Source of the DNA: Pelagomonas calceolata
Lineage: Eukaryota > Sar > Pelagophyceae > Pelagomonadales > Pelagomonadaceae
DNA: 64,000 bases
Assembly (NCBI GenBank): GCA_918797485.1
Contig: CAKKNE010000004.1
Location: forward strand, 992,001-1,056,000
Direction of reading: 5' to 3'
A model generated the notes under the pieces. The model saw nothing but the letters and a program-made list of their open reading frames with translations. It did no database searches and was not told the DNA's origin. The position numbers were made by a program, and so were the translations under genes. Positions 54,136 to 63,010 of this stretch are shown piece after piece; the stretch's first letter is position 1; each line of letters starts with the position of its first letter.

Positions 54136-56856
54136 ATGGTGAAGGTGCAGCCCACGACCGATCATGATGGTGTCGCCGCAGCAGCGCCCTCCGACCTGGC
54201 CGAGGCTGCCGAGGCACCGGCCCCAGCATGCACACAAGAGCATGAAAGCGACGGCACCGACAAAGCGCCGTCGCGGCGGTCGCTCGTGCTGAAGGGGCAC
54301 ACGCGCGCGGTCGAATGCCTGGTCGTGCTCGACGGCGGCCGGCTCGCGTCGGGCAGCCGCGACAAATCCATCATCGTCTGGAACCTCGCGGACGGCAAGC
54401 AGCTCGCCAAGCTCGAGGGGCACTCGGACAGGGTCTTCGCTCTGGCCGCGCTCGACGGCGACCGGCTCGCGTCGGGCGGCGGTGAAGACTCCGACATCGA
54501 CGAGAGCGACGAAGAATCTTCAGAGCTGCTCATCTGGAACGTCGCGGACGGCTCGCAGCTCACCACGCTCAAGGGACACACGGGCGCGGTCGAATGCCTG
54601 GCCGCGCTCGACGGCGACCGGCTCGCATCGGGTGGTGGCTACGAAGACAGATCCATCATCATCTGGAATCTCGCGGACGGCTCACAGGTCGCCACGCTCG
54701 AGGGGCACAAGAGCTGGGTCAATTGCCTAACCGCGCTCGACGGCGACAGACTCGCGTCGGGCAGCCGCGACCGATCAATCATCATCTGGAGCCTCGCGGA
54801 TGGCACGCAGCTCGCCAAGCTCGAGGGGCACGAGGGCAGTGTCCTGTGCCTGGCCGCGCTCCCCGGCGGCCGGCTCGTGTCGGGCAGCGCCGACGAGTCC
54901 ATCATCATCTGGAGCCTCGCGGACGAAAAACAGCTCGCCAAGCTCGAGGGGCACACGGACGAGGTCCAATGCCTGGCGGCGCTCGACGGCGACCGGCTCG
55001 CGTCGGGCAGCGCCGACAAGTCCATCGTCATCTGGAACGTCGCGGACGGCGCGCAACTCGCCAAGCTCGAGGGGCACACGGGCTGGGTCAATTGCCTGGC
55101 CGCGCTCGACGGCGACCGGCTCGCGTCGGGGAGCAGCGACAAGACGATTCGCATCCGGTCCCTGGAGAAACTTACTGCTCTTGTCGCGTGCCGTTCTGCG
55201 TTCGAGTTCGAAGAGGTCGCGCGGGCGTGTCGCGAGCAGAACTGCCTCGGCGACCTCTTCGACGCGGCCACTGGGCGAATAGGCGATGAGAAACTTACTA
55301 TCCCAGGTGCCCCTTCAGCAAGAGTTACCACGCAAGCCCACGTCTTCGACGCCATCGCCAAAGTCATCACCGACGACGATAACACGGTGCTCGTCGAGAG
55401 ACTCTTAGGCCTCGTGCGCGACGACGACCTGCTGCCCGACCTTAAGCGACAGGGCGTGTCGGACGCCGCGATCGAGAAACTCGCGCCGACGGCGTTATTT
55501 CGAGTTGTGATCGACGGGAAGTACGTCGCCGGCCCGCGGCTCCTCCTCTACGTCGAGTTCGTATCTTTCCTGGTAGTCATGCTCTGCTTCGCGCGCGTCG
55601 CGACCTTTGAAGTGCTCGGTTGGTCGAACCCGTGGCTGCTGGCCAACAAAGCATTCGAGAAGACCGCCGCGCTTGTTGTCGCCTTCGCGGTACTCGCGTA
55701 CTTCTCCGCGCGCGAGGTGGGCCAGATAAGGTCCGCGCGTGCGATCGAGCTGGCGACGCCTGAGGATCGTATATCCACCAAGTATAATCCGGCTACAGAA
55801 AAATGGGAATACGAAGCACAAGGCCTCGCGTGGTACGCGCTGGCGATCCCGCGGCTCCTCGTGCTCTTCGTGGCGTGTTTGCTGTTGTCTCCAATCCTCC
55901 TCGTGTTCATCCCCCTGGCGTGCGCCGGGAAAGAATACGAGTGGATGGATGCGTTCGGAGAATGGTTCGAAAAAACCATCGGCAACCCCATCGGCCACGA
56001 CCCACTCACCTTCCTCGGCCTGCCGCGCGCCTGGCGCGGAGATTATTGGAACTGGATCGACACGGCGACGCTCGGTTGCGCCTGGGCGGCCTTCGCGCGC
56101 GCCGCGACGCCGGGGACGAATCTGAGCACAGACCACGCGGCTGCCACAGCGATGCTTCTGTGGCTCCGTCTCTTCGGCTTCCTGAAGAACATCAACCAAA
56201 GCCTCGCGACGTTTGTTTTGATGTTCGAGCGGATCGTGCGCGATCTGAGGGTGTTCATGGTCTTTTTCCTCATGATAATTCTAGCCTTTGGGAGCGCGTT
56301 CTACTTGTACCTCGGGCAACACGAGGCGGAATACTACGGATTTCATGACGACGGTGCACCGAACGCGTTCGAATCGGTCCGGATGACTATTTTCTCGCTG
56401 CTTCTGCTTGGGTTCATCGGAGATTATGATCTCGATAACTATCCCAAATCCGCGGATCGAACGTACTTGGTTCTATTCCTGGTGGTCGTCGTCATCGTGC
56501 AACTGAATATTTTGATTGCGATTGTGTCCGATAGCTACGATGCGGCCATGGCAAAAAGCGAAGGCCTCTACTACCGCTCGCACCTCGAGCTCGTGTCGGA
56601 GACGGCCTGGGCCGCGCAGCGATTCCCGAGACGACTACTACCCACGATCGACGAGGGTTGGATCAAAAAGCGGCTCGCGGCAGCCCTTGAGGAGACCAAA
56701 GGCGGGGACGACGACCAGGGGCGCATCAATTACACGTCGCAAAGAACAAGAGCAATGGTGCAGGCCGACACACGGCGCGCCATCGCGGACCTGGAAGCGC
56801 GCATGGACGCGAAGTTCGACGAGGTGCTGAAGCTCCTACGGGCGCGCCCGGCGTAG
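54136..56856 (+). CDS. WD40 propeller fused to a TRP-type cation channel
   Basis: 906 aa, single exon. Residues ~48-350 are seven WD40 blades of 40-52 residues (LEGHTDEVQCLAALDGDRLA, SGSADKSIVIWNVADGAQLA), enough for a closed propeller. An ankyrin-less helical linker (350-450) follows. The channel part has six membrane spans, roughly LLLYVEFVSFLVVMLCFARV, ALVVAFAVLAYFSA, RLLVLFVACLLLSPILLVFIPLA, WIDTATLGCAWAAFA, VFMVFFLMIILAFGSAFYL and VLFLVVVVIVQLNILIAIVSD. The pore loop FSLLLLGFIGDYD precedes S6, recalling the TRPV Gx(G)D filter, and QLNILIAIVSDSYD is a TRP/polycystin-type S6. The C-terminal coiled coil may tetramerise it. Probable calcium-permeable, WD40-gated or scaffolded channel. Confidence 0.85.
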   Translation: MVKVQPTTDHDGVAAAAPSDLAEAAEAPAPACTQEHESDGTDKAPSRRSLVLKGHTRAVECLVVLDGGRLASGSRDKSIIVWNLADGKQLAKLEGHSDRVFALAALDGDRLASGGGEDSDIDESDEESSELLIWNVADGSQLTTLKGHTGAVECLAALDGDRLASGGGYEDRSIIIWNLADGSQVATLEGHKSWVNCLTALDGDRLASGSRDRSIIIWSLADGTQLAKLEGHEGSVLCLAALPGGRLVSGSADESIIIWSLADEKQLAKLEGHTDEVQCLAALDGDRLASGSADKSIVIWNVADGAQLAKLEGHTGWVNCLAALDGDRLASGSSDKTIRIRSLEKLTALVACRSAFEFEEVARACREQNCLGDLFDAATGRIGDEKLTIPGAPSARVTTQAHVFDAIAKVITDDDNTVLVERLLGLVRDDDLLPDLKRQGVSDAAIEKLAPTALFRVVIDGKYVAGPRLLLYVEFVSFLVVMLCFARVATFEVLGWSNPWLLANKAFEKTAALVVAFAVLAYFSAREVGQIRSARAIELATPEDRISTKYNPATEKWEYEAQGLAWYALAIPRLLVLFVACLLLSPILLVFIPLACAGKEYEWMDAFGEWFEKTIGNPIGHDPLTFLGLPRAWRGDYWNWIDTATLGCAWAAFARAATPGTNLSTDHAAATAMLLWLRLFGFLKNINQSLATFVLMFERIVRDLRVFMVFFLMIILAFGSAFYLYLGQHEAEYYGFHDDGAPNAFESVRMTIFSLLLLGFIGDYDLDNYPKSADRTYLVLFLVVVVIVQLNILIAIVSDSYDAAMAKSEGLYYRSHLELVSETAWAAQRFPRRLLPTIDEGWIKKRLAAALEETKGGDDDQGRINYTSQRTRAMVQADTRRAIADLEARMDAKFDEVLKLLRARPA

Positions 56857-56898
56857 TAGGAATAAAAAACATGTACTGTTACACAGACAAACATAAAG

Positions 56899-57846
56899 TC
56901 AGTACCGGTCGAAGGCCGACCGCCGGTCGGCCGCCGCGTCGACGTCCCAGAAGTCGACGTTCAGCGACGCCCGCGTTCCTCTGGATACGGCGCCGACGCG
57001 GTGCTCCATCTCCGACGGGCAGACGACGACGTCGCCCGCCGCGAGCTCGACGTCCACCGCGCCGCCGCCGTCGAGCGGCTTGTAGGAAAAATCACCCCCC
57101 TCGAAGTCGCCGCTGAGCAGCACGACGCAGAACAGCAGGGACTCGCCATAATGATCGTGCCAGCCCACGCTGTCGCCGCCCTGGTAGAGCAGGTAGTCGG
57201 CCTGCTTGAACGCGCCGCGTACGGCCGCGTCGCCCGAGAACCGAGGCCAAGTGCCCCAATCGACCCCCGCGATTCCTCTCCACAACGCCGCCCAGGCGCG
57301 CGGGCACCTTTCACGAAAGTGCTTTGACAACCGCGCGTGCGTCTGCTGCGGGAAGACGGAGCCGTCTGGGAGGCCCACCGACCGCCTCCTAATAGTGCCC
57401 CAGCCGCCATCGAGGCAGTCGCGCGCGCAGGCGTGGACCTCGGCGACGGCCTTCGGCGAGAGCAAGCGGCGCAGGACGACGGCGTGGCCCTCCCGCCAGT
57501 CCTTCAGGGCTTGTTTTACGATAGTTGTCGGGTCCTCGGAGGCGTCGTCGTCGTCCATCGCCGCTTTGTTCAGGTAGCCACGCAGCGTCGCGCGCCAGTC
57601 GTCTTCCGCGCGTTGCACCCATTCCTTCCTGCCATCAGCGTGCTCGACGAACGATGCGTCGCCTTGCGTGAGGAGGACCACAGGCGCAGTTGCTACGCTA
57701 GCAGCCGAGGTCGCGCGCGACGCTGTCGCTGCCACTAAGTCGGCAGCGCGTTGCTCTGGGGACCAAGTATTTGGGGGAGGTGCTGCTATTGGTGGAGGTG
57801 CCGCCGCGAGGACGCTATAACGCCTGGTTTGCTGCAGTTGCAGCAT
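56899..57846 (-). CDS. 2-oxoglutarate/Fe(II)-dependent oxygenase
   Basis: 315 aa. The N-terminus is Ala/Pro-rich and possibly organelle-targeting. The double-stranded beta-helix core shows YLLYQGGDSVGWHDHYGESLLFCVVLLSG (iron ligands H-x-D in WHDHY; the Asp follows the first His), FEGGDFSYKPLDGG, LAAGDVVVCPSEMEHRVGAV (distal His) and RGTRASLNVDFW (Arg for 2OG). This is the prolyl 4-hydroxylase-like layout. Substrate unknown. The stop is 42 bp from the convergent channel gene. Confidence 0.85.
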   Translation of the reverse strand: MLQLQQTRRYSVLAAAPPPIAAPPPNTWSPEQRAADLVAATASRATSAASVATAPVVLLTQGDASFVEHADGRKEWVQRAEDDWRATLRGYLNKAAMDDDDASEDPTTIVKQALKDWREGHAVVLRRLLSPKAVAEVHACARDCLDGGWGTIRRRSVGLPDGSVFPQQTHARLSKHFRERCPRAWAALWRGIAGVDWGTWPRFSGDAAVRGAFKQADYLLYQGGDSVGWHDHYGESLLFCVVLLSGDFEGGDFSYKPLDGGGAVDVELAAGDVVVCPSEMEHRVGAVSRGTRASLNVDFWDVDAAADRRSAFDRY

Positions 57847-58036
57847 CGTTAAAACTTCGTTGAGCGTCGTTCCGCTGGTCAGGTGCAGCGATGCGACTCT
57901 TTGTGCCCTCGCTTGCTTTTTGCTCTCTCATTTGCTTTGTGAGACGGCCAGACGGCGGAGAGGGACTAGCGAGGGGTCGTCCCAGGCGTCGCGCTGGACC
58001 GATTGACCGTCCGTGAGGACTCAGAAAGAAGTTATG

Positions 58037-58060
58037 GCTAGCGGCCGGTAAGACACTAGC
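58037..58060. promoter_or_regulatory. CTAGC palindrome between divergent oxygenase and 58409 genes
   Basis: GCTAGCGGCCGG then TAAGACACTAGC. 191 bp from the oxygenase ATG and 349 bp from the plus-strand ATG. No gene in the rest of 57847-58408. Confidence 0.65.
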
Positions 58061-58408
58061 AAGACGAAGCCGGGTGACATTTTAGGCTCTGCCCTCTTCG
58101 TAGGCCCCCCCAGCCACCCGCGGACACGACCTCGTGCGTACCTGCGTTGCTCTTCCCTACCCTGCACACCTGCGGGCGCGCGGGCTGGCCGGGCCCTCGC
58201 CCTGGCTGACATACCAGTTAGCTAACGTTCTCGGGGGGCCTGCGCGCCCGGTTCGGGCCCCAGGCCTCGCCAGACGTCGCCAGCCGTCCCCCGGCAGTTC
58301 ACCGCACCCCCTCGCGCGGTTTGGCGCGGTTTGAGCCTGCATCAGCTGACGTCGAAGAACGCCGCAGAGCCGACCCCGCCGCAGGCCCAGCCACACAAAA
58401 AAACGACC

Positions 58409-59002
58409 ATGACCCTCAAGGGCGACGACAAGCAGCACGACGCCTACCGCAAGAAGAAGGCCGCCCAGTACAAGGAGCCGCGCGCCTTGACCGAGGACGA
58501 GCTCGCCGAGGTGCAAGCTAGAGAAATCGCCGAGAAGCGCGCGGCCAAGGCCCACGTGCCCCTCGCCGCGATCAACCGCGGCGACTTCGGGGAAGGGGTC
58601 CGTCGGCCGCGTCGGAAATTTTGAGGCGCCTTCTCTCCCGTAGCCACGTCGATGGCGTGGAGAGTGACGAGCGGGTCCGTCGCACGCCATCGACGCGAAA
58701 TTCACCCGTCGCCGTCCACACAGAACCGCGAGCGCGAGCAGCAAGAAGCCGACACGGCCGCGCTGCAGCGCCGCAAGCACAAGAAGGAGGCGAGGGCCGA
58801 GAAGCGCGCGGCGCGGCGCGCGGCGCGCGACGAGAAGAAGGCCCAGGAGTACGAGGCCTCGAAGAAGGCCTTCGCGCGGCAGCGGTCCGAGTCGCTCGAG
58901 GGCGCGTCGCCGAAGTCGAAGGCCAAGGCGGCGAAGACCGACGAATCTTATCTAGGCGGCTTCTTCCGGTCGCTGTCGTCGCTCGTGGGCGTCGAGGCCT
59001 GA
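58409..59002 (+). CDS. Small charged coiled-coil protein, two exons
   Basis: 155 aa: exons 58409-58597 and 58724-59002. The 126-nt intron (GTCCGT...CACACAG) contains a hairpin pair CGTCGATGGCGTG / CACGCCATCGACG-type arms. The protein is highly charged: KGDDKQHDAYRKKKAAQYKE, LTEDELAEVQAREIAEKRAA, then EARAEKRAARRAARDEKKAQEYEASKKAF, ending ESYLGGFFRSLSSLVGVEA. It is probably a single long helix and may be nuclear or ribosomal-associated; no family recognised. Confidence 0.6.
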
Positions 59003-59261
59003 TTGAGCCCTTTCTGATGATGTGTGCGGACACGCCGCGCCCGTCTCGACCATCGATATAGTAAATATTAATAGTGCATGCACTCCCGGCGGCGGCGTGC
59101 GTCGCCGTAGCCCGCTTGGGACCTGTCGTCGTCCATCGAGAGAGGAAACCCGCGTGTTGCGAGCGCGGCGCCGTGTGACCGGTCGGGCAGGTCATAGTCA
59201 GTTCGGCAATGGACCAGTCTAGGGGGGTACCGCCCCGGGGCGCGGCAGGGCTCTCGCGCAA

Positions 59262-59285
59262 GCTAGCGGCATGTAAGACACTAGG
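59262..59285. promoter_or_regulatory. CTAGC palindrome, 223 bp upstream of the epimerase gene
   Basis: GCTAGCGGCATG then TAAGACACTAGG; one base from the 9931/48204 form. The rest of 59003-59507 has no gene. Confidence 0.7.
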
Positions 59286-59507
59286 GATGGCAAGTAGCAA
59301 GCGCGACGTCTCCTGCGTCACTTGCTGCTCTCAAGAGGGTCCCAGCTGGCCTACAGACTCGTCATCGATCGCAGACGTAGTAAGTTGAAGACTGCCGGCG
59401 TCAGGACCTCCCTCTGCCTGCACACAGTAAAGGCTCTCTGTGTGCAAGGTCACCAGAGGTCGTGGTGCCGCGCACAGCTCGCAACAAGCACCGCATCAGT
59501 TCGCAGC

Positions 59508-60557
59508 ATGACGCCGCCGCTGCAATTCGCATTCCTCGTCGCGACAGCGACAGCACTGCAGCCCGAGCGCGTATTTATTGGCGGCCTCGGCTACTGCGGG
59601 CTGAGAATTGCAGAGAAGTTCCACGACACCTACGGTTGTAACGTAGCGGGCTGCGTCCGTTCGGCCGAGAAGCAAGCAGCTTTGACGAAAAACTACCCCT
59701 GGCTCGAGGCGCACGTCCTCGACTTGGACAATACTTATCAAGGCCTCGACGCCGACGGCCGCGAAGCGTTGGCAAGGGCCACGCATATCGTGGAGACCGT
59801 GGCGCCCATCGCCGACTTCGACGAAGACCCGTTGCTCGCCCTCCACGCGGACTGCTTCGACAACCAGTGGGTTGCCTACCTCTCCTCGACCGGAGTCTAT
59901 GGCGACCACGCCGGGTCCTGGATTGATGAAAATGCTGCTCTACTCTGCACCGATGCAAAGTCGAAGGCCCGCGTCGGGGCCGAGGAAGCTTTCGCAAAAC
60001 ACGACGCCGTCGTGCTGCGATTGGGCGGCATCTACGGCCCCGGCCGGTCGCTCTTGGACGCGCAGCGGCGGACGGCATCGACGTCCGAGAAGCCGGTGAA
60101 CCGTATTCATGTAGACGATATCGCCGGCTTACTGATAGCTCTGGCGGACCGCGACGTCCGATCAACGACACTTAACGCCGTCGACGACGACCCGGCGCCG
60201 CGGAGCGCCGTCTCTGCTTTTGCCGACGAGCTGATTGGTCCTGCTAAGGCGAAGGGCGCGGCGAAGCCCTCGCGGGGCACGGGGTCGAAGAGATGTAGGA
60301 ACGAGAAGTTGCGGGAGGTCTACGAGTTATTGGCGCCGACGTATAGGGAGGGTCTACTGCGAATCAAAGACGCCGACCCCGCGATTGCGGCCGCCGCTAG
60401 ACGTCAGGAGCGCATCGCCGCGGCGCAAAGAGATCTGCAGGCGGTGGCCCTCGCGGACCAGCGCGCCGACGTCGAGAGCGGCGAGACGTACTGGATGCGG
60501 GGCAAGTACCAGGAGCTCCAGCGGCTGGCGGCCGAGGATTCTTCGTCGGAGGCGTAA
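59508..60557 (+). CDS. NAD(P)-dependent epimerase/dehydratase (YeeZ-like extended SDR)
   Basis: 349 aa from ATG 59508. A short hydrophobic leader (LQFAFLVATATALQP) may be a signal for the plastid or ER. The Rossmann motif is VFIGGLGYCGLRIAEKF, then AGCVRSAEK. The active-site region YLSSTGVYGDHAGSWIDE has the Thr/Tyr order of atypical SDRs, followed by VLRLGGIYGPGRSLLD and NRIHVDDIAGLLIALAD. This matches bacterial YeeZ/plant nucleotide-sugar-epimerase-like proteins. The C-terminal 110 residues are a helical extension (YELLAPTYREGLLRIKD; RQERIAAAQRDLQA). Confidence 0.82.
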   Translation: MTPPLQFAFLVATATALQPERVFIGGLGYCGLRIAEKFHDTYGCNVAGCVRSAEKQAALTKNYPWLEAHVLDLDNTYQGLDADGREALARATHIVETVAPIADFDEDPLLALHADCFDNQWVAYLSSTGVYGDHAGSWIDENAALLCTDAKSKARVGAEEAFAKHDAVVLRLGGIYGPGRSLLDAQRRTASTSEKPVNRIHVDDIAGLLIALADRDVRSTTLNAVDDDPAPRSAVSAFADELIGPAKAKGAAKPSRGTGSKRCRNEKLREVYELLAPTYREGLLRIKDADPAIAAAARRQERIAAAQRDLQAVALADQRADVESGETYWMRGKYQELQRLAAEDSSSEA

Positions 60558-60591
60558 TCGTGTGTTTGTGTTGATTAGCTTCGTTACAGGG

Positions 60592-60638
60592 CTAGGGGGG
60601 AGACACCATGCGTTCGCCGATTCATCGGCGGCGGGCGC
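60592..60638. repeat. Dispersed intergenic repeat, copy 2
   Basis: Reverse-complement partner of 15815-15860: CTAGGGGGGAGACACC then GCCGATTCATCGGC and GGCGGGCGC. It lies 35 bp after the epimerase stop. The rest of 60639-60878 shows no gene. Confidence 0.6.
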
Positions 60639-60878
60639 GTCACGCCGCGCGTGCCGCGTTTGTATATGCCGCGCGCTGTACAAATTCGCATAGGCGTAAT
60701 CTTTTGTCATCCGACGGTTCCTGGCCTTATGATTTGCATTTGTTTTGGCTGACAACAGGGGGGGGTCGTACCTGGAGCAAGAGGCAAAGTAAAAAGTCAA
60801 GCGTCATTGAAGCCGAGGAAATTTGTGATCGTGAGGGAGCGCCGCCCAATTCATTCCTGAGATATTTTCAGCGCGGTT

Positions 60879-61115
60879 TCACGCGAGGAATGGGCGAAAC
60901 CCCTGGAGCAAAGTAATGAGGCCAATTGCCTCCCTGAGCTCGCACTCGACCGCGGAGCCCGCCTTCCGGCGCATGCCCTCGCGGTCGACGGGGGGCAGTA
61001 GTATGCGGTCGGTGGGCACGAACCCGACGGCGCCGCCGCGGCGCAGCTCCTCCACGGCGAGCGCGCGGTCCGCGCGGCTCTTCCTCGGGCCGAGATCGCT
61101 CGGCGCCGAGTAGTC
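60879..61115 (-). other. Possible orphan exon or gene fragment
   Basis: An open stretch of 78 codons without a suitable start reads DYSAPSDLGPRKSRADRALA, VEELRRGGAVGFVPTDRILL, PPVDREGMRRKAGSAVECEL, REAIGLITLLQGFRPFLA, then TGA. Codon use has the strong third-position G/C bias of real genes here. It is preceded by TTGCCGTAG, a possible acceptor, but no upstream exon is evident and another gene ends on the same strand at 61197. It may be a fragment of a decayed gene or a short gene starting at the internal Met. Confidence 0.3.
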
Positions 61116-61196
61116 CTACGGCAAAGTGTAATCAGAGCGAGATTTAGTCCTACGCCACGACAACGCCTTCGACGCAAGTGTAACTAGAATTAGGCT

Positions 61197-62066
61197 TCAG
61201 ATAAACGTCGTGCAGTTCACGTAGACGCGGCGCCCGAACACCTTGTAGTCGTCGCTCGAGAGCGAGTCGAGCTTGTGGAGCTTGCGCGCGTTGCAGTTAT
61301 TGCAGACCCAGCCGCGGAAGAGGAGCGAGAGCTCCAGGTGGTCGCGGTAGAGCTTCTTCTTCTTGAGGAGCGTGAGGTCGAAGCCGAAGCCCACGCGCTT
61401 GACCTTGATGTAGTCGCGGTAGGTGATTTCGTCGGCGAGCGGGAAGATCTTGAGGAGCTTGATGGCGATGGCCGAGCAGAGCTTGCAGGCGCCGGGCTTG
61501 GGCGTCGCGAATTTATACGACGCCGTCGCGGAGACGCCCAGCAGCTGGGAGGTGAGGAACGCCGCCCTCTCCAGCTGTAAGCGCCGGCGGCCGCCCTTTT
61601 TCATCGGCGCGCGCCAGGCCAGCAGCATCGCTATCCACGTGCGGTTCGTGTAGCCCTTGCCGGGCATCGGGAACGGCACGTCGGCCTCTACACAAATCTT
61701 CGCGAGCGTCGCAACAAATTGGCGCGACCGCTTGCAGCTTTGCAGGGGGTGGCCAATCTTGCGGTACGCCTTGACGAGTTCTACGGGCAGCTTGCGGCCC
61801 GGCCGCCAGGCGCCCAGCGTGTTGTTGCCTTGCAGGAAGGCCAGCGGTCCTTTCGGGCTCTTCGTCTTGTCGCGCTGCACGTCGCCCCACAGGTCGAGGC
61901 CGTTCTTCGCGTCCACTTCCCGCTGCTTCTCCCGCAGCGCCTCCTCGTCGTCGTCGTCGTCGGCGACGGGCTCCTCCTCGTCGTCCTCCTCGTCCTCCTC
62001 GGTGGGATCCACCCGGAACTCCTTGTCGGCGTCCGCGCGGCGGCCGCGCTTCTGCGGGCGCGGCAT
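61197..62066 (-). CDS. Hypothetical basic protein with acidic N-terminal patch, 289 aa
   Basis: ATG 62066. The N-terminus MPRPQKRGRRADADKEF precedes an acidic run (EEDEEDDEEEPVADDDDDEE). The middle and C-terminus are basic and well-ordered: GPLFLQG-like GPLAFLQGNNTLGAWRPGR, LVKAYRKIGHPLQSCKRSRQF, TNRTWIAMLLAWRAPMKKGG, CKLCSAIAIKLLKIFPLADE, RGWVCNNCNARKLHKLD. Two C-x2-C pairs (CKLC, CNNC) could form a zinc site. Nuclear or nucleolar location is plausible; no family recognised. Confidence 0.6.
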   Translation of the reverse strand: MPRPQKRGRRADADKEFRVDPTEEDEEDDEEEPVADDDDDEEALREKQREVDAKNGLDLWGDVQRDKTKSPKGPLAFLQGNNTLGAWRPGRKLPVELVKAYRKIGHPLQSCKRSRQFVATLAKICVEADVPFPMPGKGYTNRTWIAMLLAWRAPMKKGGRRRLQLERAAFLTSQLLGVSATASYKFATPKPGACKLCSAIAIKLLKIFPLADEITYRDYIKVKRVGFGFDLTLLKKKKLYRDHLELSLLFRGWVCNNCNARKLHKLDSLSSDDYKVFGRRVYVNCTTFI

Positions 62067-63010
62067 GGGCTTGTGCTTTCAAATTAGCAAAGTGGCTCTC
62101 TGGGCCACAGATCTATAATAGGTCACGGGCACGATACGTGTGCGAACCAGGAGATCGCTGGAGGGTACCGCTTCACCGCCAAGCGCTGTTGCGAGCGTAA
62201 CGCAGAATCGCGCGCGCGAAAGCGCCAAAAACCCGTCCCAAACCAGTTTTGTTCCACCAGGCCGTCTCCCGATGCGTGCGCGCCCGAACTCGCACGAGCG
62301 GTCGTTTACGTAACCATAACAAACAAACAACAATGATCGCGGGCCTGACTGTCCAAATCAAGCCGCGGCGCCGATGTTATCGGCGCGACGCCCTCGCCCG
62401 CGCGGCGGCGAGTAGCCTCCGTCGGCTGCGCCCGACACAAGCCCGCGACGCCGTGGCCCGCACGTGACTTCGTCGTCTCTCCCCGCCCCAGTACGCGGCT
62501 CCGGGACCCTCGACTGGGGCGCCAGGAGCTGGGGCAGCCCACATCCAGGCGCCATGGGCGAGCTGCTGCCCGCGCATCGTGGCTCTGACGTCGCGTCGTG
62601 GCGTCGAGCCCAGGCAGAGCATCATACTCGCCGACGTCGCGCACGCGCGCGCGGCGGGCTCGTTTTTGCCAAGCTGTCCGCAGGCAATTTCAGAGAAGAT
62701 TGCGCGGTGGGACGCCAATGCGCTTGCCCACCCACCAGCGAGTCCTCGTGAGCCCGCAGACCGCTTGATGGATCGATCCAAAGCATAAAAATTCAAAGGC
62801 TGGGGGGCTCCGCCGCGGCTTTTGCGTCGCTGTGCACGGCGCGAGAGGAGCCTCAGTAGATAAACGCAGCGTCGGCAGCGCTACGTCTATACCTCAATTA
62901 ACCGCTGCTGCAACCGCGTTACGGGTGGTGCCGCAGAAGCCGCGCTTCAGCCGATCCCGCGCTGTGCAGTGGTTGCCACACGCGCCGACGTAGAACGAGC
63001 ACTCATCATC
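62067..63010. other. Long intergenic region with one tiny possible ORF
   Basis: 944 bp between divergent starts. An ATG at 62333 in good context (AACAACAATGATCG) opens 44 codons (MIAGLTVQIKPRRRCYRRDA..., stop 62467), Arg-rich; it might be a mitochondrial leader exon or chance. The minus-strand frame 62377-62796 is not convincing. No palindrome copy seen. Confidence 0.35.

Noticed and set aside
55495-56348. Antisense and alternate frames within the channel gene
   Set aside because: Shadows; the sense frame has complete WD40 and membrane-span signatures.
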